From contig JACGCN010000025.1 of the NCBI GenBank assembly GCA_014905825.1, forward strand, positions 124,001 through 188,000: a stretch of 64,000 nt of DNA. The letters run 5' to 3'. Numbering within the stretch: position 1 is the first letter of the stretch; each line of letters opens with the position of its first letter. Positions 53,814-64,000 of the stretch are shown piece by piece. The position numbers were made by a program, and so were the translations under genes. The DNA comes from Lyophyllum atratum. Taxonomy: Eukaryota; Basidiomycota; Agaricomycetes; Agaricales; Lyophyllaceae. Below the pieces are notes generated by a model. That model saw only the letters and a list, made by a program, of their open reading frames with translations. It made no database searches and was not told the origin of the DNA.

Positions 53814-56800
53814 TTAGATGTCTACTTCGCAAACGAGACTGGGTTTCGAGGGTGCCTTGGGTGGCTGTTTCCGTGCCACAATACCCTTATAGGCAATTTC
53901 TAGGTCGCGACGGAAGTCTTGAGAAGTCGCGAAAGGTAAGCTTCGAAGCAACTCGGCTGCTTCTTGGACACTGCGTCGCAGCTTCGCAATATCGCAGCGG
54001 ATATGGACATCCGATGTCAGCTCCAATTCTTTTTGTAAGCGTGCAACAGATCTGGATGCCTTTCTGTTGGGTAAATTGGCAAGCATCAGAGGAAGAATAC
54101 CGCTGGAAAGAAAGAACGGTAGCTTACCCAAGCTCGGTCATCTGCAGGCCAAGGCTGTCGAGAATTTGGTGGTGGGCAGACTGCCAACGCTTCTTGGCAG
54201 TCTTCTTTTCGCCCAACGTCATGGCGTGCGCAGCATCCAAGCAGAGGAGGATATGAGGAAGCGGCCCGAGGAAAAGGCGTTTATAACTAGAATTCTCGTC
54301 CCATGTCATATTCCGCGCTGCTTCCAAACATGCAGAAAACTTCCTAGACCGGAGGGCAGCTTTGGCGGCTTGGCGACGACGCAATAACGTTCTTTTGTAA
54401 ACCTTTTGGATGATCGACGCTGCGTGTAGCTCAGCCGCGGTTGGGGGTTGAACCTCAGGGATATCAGCGGACGACATGATTGGTAGAGCCTCCATGTTGG
54501 AAATCTCGTCAGATCCAGGACCGATGGCCACTGCGTCCACCATTTCGACATCATCGTCCGCATCTTCCGTGCCCTCAGTATCGACTGCTATGTCAGCTTC
54601 GGGGACCACGTTCGGAAGCGAAGACCCCGATCCTACGGGCTGATTTCGGCCAGAATCGGCTTCATTAGGAGGTACCGCAACATCAGATAAAGTCACGGCG
54701 CCAATTAGTTGGGCAAGATCATCATTGGCTTTGAAAGAGACGACCCGTACGCCGCGAACGGGTTCGGTAGGGGCTTCCCGCGAGTCATGGAACTGGATCA
54801 GTTCATCTACTAGCAACCCGGGCGACATACTGAGAAGCGCATGAGCAAGACCGCCCCAGTGTCGAGAGGATACATATCTACCAAAATCGGTCATTATCAC
54901 AGTCCTCGAAACCACGACATTTGATGGATACACACCGTCCGTAGAGTGCAGGGAAGGTGCGGTCAACGCGGCGTAAATTTGTAATGGCCCTCCAAATATT
55001 GTTTCGCAATTGGGGATTCGTGATATTGTAGCCCACTGCCAGATATATTATCAACTGAAAAGAAGAAACCTATTGAGCGCTCACGAAGGCACAATGCTCG
55101 ACATCTAAGTAACAAGAATCGAGGTCAGCGGAAAATCACTCTGCTGAGCAGACATGTTACTCACATTCGAGCGATAAAGACTCCGCGAACTCCAGGAATG
55201 GTCGAAAGGTTATGAGATTCGAACAGAAGATGTTCTAAATACCGTGAGTGTCCGAAAAAAAATTCGACTAGAGGGGAGTACACTTACCCGCCCCGACACC
55301 GCTATAGATGGTTTCTAACAAATCCCCTATTCGGATCACCATTAGAAAGTGAAGCCCGCTTGGTAGCTTTTCCCTCGCTCTTTCCGTATCTTTGATGTGC
55401 TGTGATAGCCAGCTACGAGGAAGCGTGATTCCATGAAGATTACCCCTGCGTCGGAGTCCGTCCGAGATAGCGAGGGATCCGCAAAGGAACTCAATGAAGT
55501 CACATAGAACGCTCGCGTTGAGTGGTAGTTGTAAGTCCAAAATGTGCCTAGAGGGTAATGAGGTTCCAACACATGTAAAAACGAGGGAAGACTGACTTCA
55601 ATGAAAGTATACCCGCCGATATGCTCCATACCTGACTTCCTTCTACTGAGGCTATCAGCTCACGCAACATGAAATCGTTGTCAGGAGCTCGCAAATAGTG
55701 CCTTGGTTGAATCGAGGAATGTAAACACGGTGATTGATATAGATACTTTGCAGCTTGAGCTCTGTCGAATCTCAACCCTAGCTTCGCACCACGAATGAGA
55801 TCGGTAAGGAATTGTTGTTGAGGAAGCGCGAAATTCAGCGTATATGCGAGTTCCCGAAGCCAATCCTTGACAACATGCATACCCTTCTGGAACTCCGGGA
55901 TGAGGTTGCCATCCAGAAGAGAGTTTGCTCCAAGATAGTACAAAGGGGGGTTCACCGCCTCATAGAATCGACCAATGTATAACCTATTTCAATATGCCTT
56001 AGTCAAAGCTTAGGCCGTACATTCTTCAGCATACCTTTTCCGGTTGCTCATGTCTCTGCCCATGACGTTGTAGAGCATTTGAAGGATCAGTACCTGCTGA
56101 AGGTTGACTCGGACCCGTGCATTATACCATTCAATCGTCAAGGCGGATGGAGATGTATGCTCTTTGGGACATCCGATGCGGTTGCAGTACGCAAAGGCGA
56201 CGTGCGTAAGGCATGAAGAGAATTGCGGAGCGTTCCGGCAGAGCTCGCTTTGCTCAGCGATTCGTTGGCAAAGATGGTCACAAATAGCTCGCGTAAATGT
56301 ATGGCAAAGTTCCCCGCCAGAGATCGAAATTTCGAGTTCGGTGGATTGATCGGAAGACTGCTTTGCGGATGTCAGATAAGGGTGAATAAAGGATCCAACC
56401 GGTACAAGGAACTCGTCTCCAGCAATGTGATGGACACCGAAAAGCCTTTCGATAGATGGTGCCACACGGGGGTCAACCTTGAAAGCAAACTCGAAGAGAA
56501 GCCTCAAATAAGCAAGGAACAATTGCAAAATTTCTGCCAGTTCTGGAGTCGTCATCACTGTGACCTGGGGAAATTTTCGAAAGAGTTGGTTGAGGCATAA
56601 TGTTGCTGCGGAGGTGTTGTTCGTTTCCAAGAAGGACTTGGCGAGCTTCGCTTGCTCAAGTCTGTCATACGCTAGTATGGCTTTGAACATGGCGATCTGA
56701 AAAAAACTGGTCAGCACCTTCGATCGATGTGTCGTAGATGGATACTTGCCTCGTCACGGTCATTGATGTCAAGAAGGTCTGTATTGAGACAGCGGGACCA

Positions 56801-59800
56801 ACCCAGAACCTGAGATATGGCTTGATTTTGAGCTGGTACTATTCCGAAGGACAGGTTGCGCCAAAACTCTTGGAGGATGCACTGACTTGCTTGACGCATA
56901 GAATGTGCATTATCTTCGTCCTTTAAAAAAAGGGGGATGGCATCGAGAGTCCTGCCTTCGAGGAGATGGAGTTCGGCGGCTTCAGCCGGCCTTCCAAGGG
57001 ATGTCAGGACTTCTGCCCGTGCAATATCCAAATCATGGTCCTCCAGGTATTCTAATTCTTCCTCGTCCGTTGAAAATAGTTGGCGCGCTTTCCTGTTATT
57101 AGTGTGGGTATTGTTAGCTTATCGACCTGCCTAAAAGTGAGTGACTTACTCTAGGCTTTCTTCTCTGAAGTAATACAGGCGTGCCACATCTTTTATGGTC
57201 TCAACTACATCACTTTGCATGTCTTTCTCGTGTGCATTGATCACCGCCACGGCTTCGTCGAATAATCCAAGCTTTCGGAAAAGCTTTGCGGCGGTGCTGT
57301 ACTCATGCGCATCAAGATATGTGTTCGCTGCTCGCAAATCTTGGGCACCGGACTCGAAACACCGTCCGGCTATTCGGAAATATACTGTACGATTTTTGGT
57401 TGCATCTCGAGCACAAGAAAGGAAGGCTTCAGCCGCCGTTATGAAAGCGGCGTGACGTTCGTCTTTGACGCGACGCGATTCTCCCAGAGGTGATTTTCTA
57501 GCTTGTTCCCGAAGGTAGTAAGCGTTAGAGATTGCCATCTGGCTGGGCATCGAAGCTCGCTCATAACAATGCATCGCTTGAAGGTACTTCTTTCGGTCGA
57601 ATAGCTCTCTTCCTTTGGCCGCCCATTCTTCCGCAGAGGAGGAAACTGCCAGTCGCGGCATGTCGGTGCCTGGCGTGCAATTATGAATCTGATCCCTCGC
57701 CGTCCAGAATATCTGTGCCAGAGTGAGATGCTGGATGCTTCAAAGCAGTTAGGACTTACTCTTATTGGTTCGCCTTTGGTGGAGTGATCCGCTATCCAGA
57801 GGTTCTTGCGAGCCCTTGTAATCGCGACATACAAGAATTTCAACTACTTTGCGTGAGATAAGTTTCTACAGTGGACATAAAACCACGGACCTCAGCGCAT
57901 ACACCAGCATGGCGTACCCTATCAAATCGAGGAGCAGCAATAGCAGCTGTCGGGTTGTCGTCTATGGCACCGAGAAGCAGACGCCACTGAGATAAATCGA
58001 CGGTGGAGTCTTCAAAGAAATTGAACAGTAGAACCTATCACTGAGGTTAATTATAAACTCGTTTACGAAAGGCGGTCCTTGTACATCATTGAATTCAAGT
58101 CCTTTGCTCTCATATAACGTCCTAATGTCACTTGTCAACACGAAGACTGAGAGATGTGTTCGAAGCTCACATTATCAGGCCGATATCTCCTACTTGTTGT
58201 TGTAGTCTGTCACGAGCGGCGTCGTCGCGCACAAGGATACCTAGAGTTCGGTTTAGCGGTATAAAGATTCCCCAAGGTAAATACTGACATTGCTGAGCAC
58301 CGAATTCAATAGGACTTCCACTGAAAATGCCCCGGATAAGTGATATTGGAAAGGAAAGAGATTGGTGATGTCACCTGGAGCCGAAGAGAAATTGTTCCTG
58401 AGCATATGATATATAAGCCAAGGTAGAGATGTGAAAATGTGCCACATACATAGCGGACGTTATCATTATTCCATCCTTTGAGAAAAACTGGTTTGAGACC
58501 TTCAACTATTCCTTTCTCAGGCGCAAGAGTGTCGATTGAGTACGGCCAGAATCGCGTGATGAGTTCAATGACGGAGTGGGCGCAATTTACAATCCCTGCA
58601 TGGGAGCGGTAATTGGTAGCAAGCTGAAAGCTCTTGGGCGGATTTTGTACGCGATATGCAGCTTCGGAACGCGACTGGTGCTCAAGGCGTCTTTTCTGTC
58701 AGGAATGACTCCAAGTGAATACGTCGTGAACCTGGGACCGATATGAAACAGACCTCGATTCTGAATAAGAACGCCTTTAGATCATTGAATCGGAAAGAGC
58801 TTCCGACGGAAATTGTCTGTGCCGTATCACCAGCCCAGAAAAGCCCATCTGTATTGCAAGATAGCGACCGGAGAACTGGCGAATTGTTCAGCTAGTCGAC
58901 GGGGTTGAAAGGAGCTTATAACGCACGAAGAGCATCAATCAACAGGTTATCCTGCGCCTCGTCTACATAACTGCAGGTTTCAAGTCAATAACCACGAGAG
59001 ATACCGCAAGGGTCTGAACTTCACAGTTGGTCAATCTTCTGCCCTATGACACCATGCTTTGTGAGACTTCGTAAGATACCGTGGGTCCTGTGATGAAGAT
59101 ATCAGCGCAACCTGCAAAGGGAAGGTACGAGAGTAAACCCTCACCTATCAGCCGCATCAAAATCACCGCGTTGTCGCTTTTGAACCTGATATGCCTCAAA
59201 GACGCTGTAAATAACGCTTCGTTGTGAGGCAAACGTGGATTGCGTCCGTTCGGAGAGTTCCTCATATTTGCTCCAGTCCAGATATCCAAGTGATCCGATC
59301 GTCTCCTCCGATCCTTTGATGATGCCTTTGACGGACATGTAAGTTATTGGAGGCCGAGATAAAGTCAACGAAGGCAAATTACCGATGATTTCACTAAAGA
59401 CCAGTGCAGGGTCTGATTTTCATACGCTGCATCAGGCGCATGATGGGGTGCATGAATTGGGGACGAACCTAAGCCTTTGACGAGTGGTTGGGGAAAGTGT
59501 GGCCAATATTCCAGCAAGAAGTGGTCATAAGAGACAAAGGTACGCGGTTCCTTACTTTCCTTGACATTGTATATTCTGTCCTCAAGGTCAAAATCTGCCT
59601 CAACCAAATCACATAACTATAAATAGCGCGTGAGCAAGTAAGGAACCGTGACGGTGATGAACGACTTACGCGATCGAAGGTCAGGAAAAGAGGGAAATGA
59701 GAATCCTGAAGCTCGCTGAATCTCAACGGCAGATCGCTCCGCCAGGTGCCTTCGTCATCGATGTCGACAAGATTGTCATCCTCGGACTGGACCTTTCTCG

Positions 59801-62299
59801 CTTGAATGAGCTTTCGAAGCTCTTGAGGGGATTGCGAAGCAGTCTTCAGCGAATCCAGGAGCTTCAAGAAGTATTCTTCCACCTTTCCTGCTAGGACACG
59901 AGATTTCGTCACAAAGATCTGGCGGGGCTTTGATACGTCGTTGCTGTTCAACTGGAAGGTCCTTTCAATCCATAGCATTTTGAAAAGCATCGTGGTGGTT
60001 TTCCTGGAATAAGTAAATTATGTTATCAGGGCGCGACACAAACGAGATAAGAGGACGAACCCAGTCCCGCTACGACCGAGAACATAGCACGAGTAAGGAT
60101 GCTCAATGATCTCCTTTTCCTGTGGGCTACGTGTATTTCGTTAAAATGGAGCCATCAGTAAATATAAGTTCCGGTTACGTACGAGACTTGAAACGGGAAG
60201 GCCACATCAAGGTCCGCTAAAATGCCTGAAACCTCCATTCAGCGTCGAAGGATGAGAAGCTAGCGAGGACCGTACTATGTAATAATTCCTGGTTTGTTAC
60301 TAATCAGTGGGTCATTATCTGAAAGATCAACAACATAAAGGCGTACCTGTGAAAAGGTCAAGTACTTTTCAAGGCTATAGACGTGTAACGAATCAGTTGC
60401 CAGTGGAAAGAACTTGGGCCACAACTTACACCAGTAATGAGTGTATCTATTTTGTGGTTGGTAAGGTATAAATAGTACCCAAATGGTATGTTTCTCACCT
60501 GATCCAGGTCATCTGGAGGTAAATCGATAGTGATGGGGTCCGGAGCTGCCTCGATCTCGAGGGGCGGGAATGTGCCAGGCATATAGACATTATCGCCGCT
60601 GTGGGTAGGGCGTTCTCTATGCATGCACCTGTGATACATTTAGCAAAGTGATATGGTAGAAAAGGCGCAGGAAGTTTGTCGGCCCAACCTTCTTCTGTAT
60701 TCTTTACCCTTCTTCCCCAGCTGACGGCCAATGGAGTCCCAAAGGCGGTTGTCGAGCTGTGCGTGGGTGTAGATACCAAATACCCTCAGAACTCGAGGAG
60801 GGTGAGATTGGGGTGGTTAGTGAAGGAGACGGACATAGTACCTTGTCGCTCAACCTGGTGACGTATTTTAATCAACAATAGCCTTTAGTGCATGAAAATC
60901 ATAGACATACGTGACTGTCATAGTCCGAGATTGAATCCACTTGGTACTGAAGATGCCACGTTTCGAGGAAGAACCTTGGCAAGTACTGAAATCACGCACC
61001 ACAAGCCGTGTGTCCCGCGTCATTTTGGCTTCGAAAATCGGCACGTCGGTATTCGGGCCATTGAGTCTCTTCTGGTTGTCGTCCGAGAAATGCCCGTTGG
61101 ACAGTTCCCTGGAAACACGTGTTAACAGTTTAAACGGCGACTAGGAAGAAGCCACACTTGATTTTCTTGACGATGATAGCAAAAGTCTTGCGATCCTTAC
61201 GCCTCGCTTCGCGTAGGTCACCGTCGGCACGTGTCGAAATGAGGATACGCCATTCACCGAAGCCTTCTGCGCTGTTGAAGTGGAGTGCCCTGTCGATTGA
61301 AAATTTTACAACGAGCCAGCGTTAGAGAATAGGGTGAATCACGATTTCATAGGCTGCACCATCGGATACGCCGACTGTATTTCGACGACACCTCCCTCCT
61401 CGGCTTGCTTAGAAGCGACGTCTGATTCTATTCTCAACGGCTCTGTGCTGTCCTTGGGCGGGATGAAAGCCTTCTGGATGGCTTCAATTACATCAGGAGC
61501 GCGCAATGTCTCAAAATAAAACTGCAAAGCAAGGTCAAATGGGCACAAAGGTGTTCATGTGTTACAGACCTCAAGAATTGACTTAGCGTAGGTAAGGATC
61601 TTTGAGATCGCCGCGTCCGCTTCTTCGCGATCGCGAGGTAAGCATATGTCAAACTCCTCGAAAAGTTTCGCGTCTTGAAATATCTTCGATGCGCTCGGCC
61701 GCTCGTCGACACGTCGGAGGCGCTTCCGCTGACTTTTGTTAGCCTTCACTCTGATGAAGCTAGAAATATCGTCCTCATCCTCGTCAATGTGCGGACTGAC
61801 TTCTCCGAAGGTCATGGATGAAAGCGCGGCAAGAAGCTTGGGCGCTACAGTCACGGTACGATGATAGCGAGATACGAGATTGCTCATAGATCGACATTCA
61901 ACGAGAGACAACGGCTGGAAGACGAAGAATACCGAGAGACGCAATAGGAGCTTTGACGCGATTGACGCGTCGTAGGCATTGGCCGTGGTAGGAAACCTTT
62001 CAATAACCCAGGCAGTTAGGGTTGTGGACGGTGGCAGGCCTAATTATACTGTGGTTAGCCTATTTGTACGACGAGCTAGCAATTGAGAGCCACATACTGG
62101 AAAGAATGAGTTCCACCACCAATGGTTGCTCCAAGACATCCTCTAAGACGTGTACAAAGTTGTTCTTTGACAGTATCCCTTCCAATTCAGCCAGCGCTGT
62201 ATTGATGTCTGTCGAGGATGTGAAAAGGCGCGGTTGAAACAAGTCAACGCGGCAGACGGGCTTTCGGGGCAGCACAGGGGGCCTCATGGTGGAGACCAT
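53814..62299 (-). CDS. TRANK1-like UvrD/SF1 helicase with TPR-like region
   Basis: A very large multi-exon gene (8.5 kb, roughly 2,000 codons) on the minus strand from the ATG at 62,299 to the stop at 53,814. In protein order: an N-terminal helical region; a TRANK1-type segment with IKIFGIYTHAQLDNRLWDSI; then the UvrD-like helicase. Helicase motifs are Walker A in YVLGRSGTGKTTTMLFKMLW (split by an intron near 60,050), IFVTKSRVLAGKVEEYFLKL, DEAQDNLLIDALR, GLFWAGDTAQTISVGSSFRF, and motif VI in LYVAITRARKNLWIAD. The C-terminal half is helical and repeat-like (EEWAAKGRELFDRKKYLQAM; VYFRIAGRCFESGAQ), consistent with TPR units. TRANK1-like proteins are often multicopy in Agaricomycetes and their role is not known; the helicase motifs imply nucleic-acid translocation. 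Confidence 0.87.
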
Positions 62300-62825
62300 C
62301 CTTGGGGGTGCTTATTCAAATCGATTGAGGCCGGGATATATAAGTAGACTGCACGAGACGATAGAAGCACTGAGGATCTGGGAACGTGCCCACTGCCCAG
62401 AATGAACACCGTTAGCGCCTGTGGCGGAGATGAGTGTGATTAGTGTGAAAAGGGGGGCATTCATTAGTCCTTCCCTAGCGATGTTGGTTTCATTGGGTAG
62501 TGTCTAGTCCAAAACATGAAGTCTGTCCACAAGGTCAAAGAAACTTTTCAACACGGGCAAGCGCTTTACATGAATGGCGACTCCCGCAAAGCCTCGTTGC
62601 TAAACCTAATCTTCTGTGGGTGCGCAGCAGGGCACAAGATAGAGAAGGACATTGTAGATGCTGTGGAAGGCGATTCAGAATTGCACGTGGGTGTCAGGCG
62701 GAGTGGCAACGGCCGCCAGACCTGCCCCTGCTGCGACCCACCACAAACTCACTTATACTTGCGACGTCTCTCCCGACGTCTATTTTGTACATCTTCTTGC
62801 TCTCTAATCGTCTGCATAACCAGCC
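62300..62825. other. Divergent promoter region
   Basis: 526 bases between the starts of the helicase (-) and SEC4 (+). One open frame across it does not look conserved; I treat it as promoter and 5' UTR. Confidence 0.5.
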
Positions 62826-63723
<898 letters not shown>

Positions 63724-64000
63724 ATACCTCTCTTGTCGGATAGGTGGTTACCGTTGTATGTATTCGCATCCCATACCAGGCACGCATGACACTTCTAGTG
63801 TGCACACAACCCCGCACGGTCCTTGCTGCTCATTCCCATAGTTTTACGATCATCCCGTCCATCTTTTTTTGCAAGTTAGGTTTCCTGTTATATTGTAATA
63901 CATTCCCAATGGATAAAACACAGCATCGAGAGCGGCGAGAATATGAAGCACCAAAAAGTAAGAAAGTTCAAGCAATGAAACCCCCGTTCCAATTTCCACC
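63724..64000. other. 3' flank of SEC4
   Basis: 277 bases after the SEC4 stop to the window edge; 3' UTR and beyond. No gene seen. Confidence 0.6.

Noticed and set aside
62516..62825. Open frame just upstream of SEC4
   Set aside because: It overlaps the SEC4 leader and has no family resemblance; it is probably 5' UTR.

Overview
The window is nuclear DNA from a filamentous basidiomycete fungus, most likely an Agaricomycete. Genes sit close together on both strands and most are cut by short introns of about 45-75 nt (GT-AG, with at least one GC-AG). The conserved proteins are fungal throughout: MSH4, an Age2-type ArfGAP, Dbf2/Sid2, Spc25, Rpa12, Ost5, Yop1 and Sec4. Several others read as basidiomycete types: a TRANK1-like helicase, an RlpA-like secreted protein and tandem UNC93-like transporters. 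The order is about 25 protein genes with no tRNA, rRNA, CRISPR array or intact transposon recognised.

Layout. 0-2 kb: the 3' part of MSH4 (+). 3.1-6.6 kb: an FAD oxidoreductase and a secreted RlpA/expansin-fold protein (+). 6.6-9.3 kb: gene-poor, with one uncertain minus-strand gene. 9.3-12.3 kb: a disordered Bni4/Afr1-like PP1-targeting protein with an apparent one-base frameshift. 13.5-16.2 kb: leukotriene A4 hydrolase-type aminopeptidase (+). 16.4-17.9 kb: Age2-type ArfGAP (-). 19.0 kb: a 200-residue orphan protein. 20.2-26.1 kb: two tandem UNC93-like transporters (-). 27.0-30.3 kb: two tandem Aurora kinases (+). 30.8-38.2 kb: a giant chimeric gene (+). 39.9-41.0 kb: an orphan (+). 41.8-44.9 kb: Dbf2/Sid2 kinase (-) and Spc25 (+), divergent. 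45.1-47.9 kb: a three-copy zinc-finger-like family with one dead copy. 48.3-53.2 kb: RPA12, OST5 (-), YOP1 and an ABC transporter. 53.8-62.3 kb: TRANK1-like SF1 helicase (-). 62.8-63.7 kb: SEC4 Rab GTPase (+).

The outstanding object is the gene at 30,791-38,163. Eight exons join in frame into about 2,331 residues. They place a Cdc15/Cdc7-type septation kinase with its C1-like zinc finger between the N-terminal part of a tuberin (TSC2) and the tuberin middle plus Rap/Ran-GAP domain. A glycine-rich linker and an unrecognised C-terminal region follow. Part of that region is shared with the small orphan protein at 19 kb. The same 18 kb also holds two Aurora kinases, Dbf2 (which acts downstream of Cdc15 in mitotic exit/septation signalling) and Spc25, so the neighbourhood is rich in mitosis and cytokinesis regulators. 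Whether that is functional or chance cannot be told from the sequence alone.

Exon boundaries were assigned by hand from splice signals and family similarity. Where the exon sum could be checked it keeps frame (FAD oxidoreductase, RlpA-like, AGE2, both Auroras, the chimera, the 39.9 kb orphan, SPC25, RPA12, OST5, YOP1, SEC4). For MSH4, the aminopeptidase, both UNC93 genes, DBF2, the ABC transporter and the helicase, the span is reliable but individual introns are less so.
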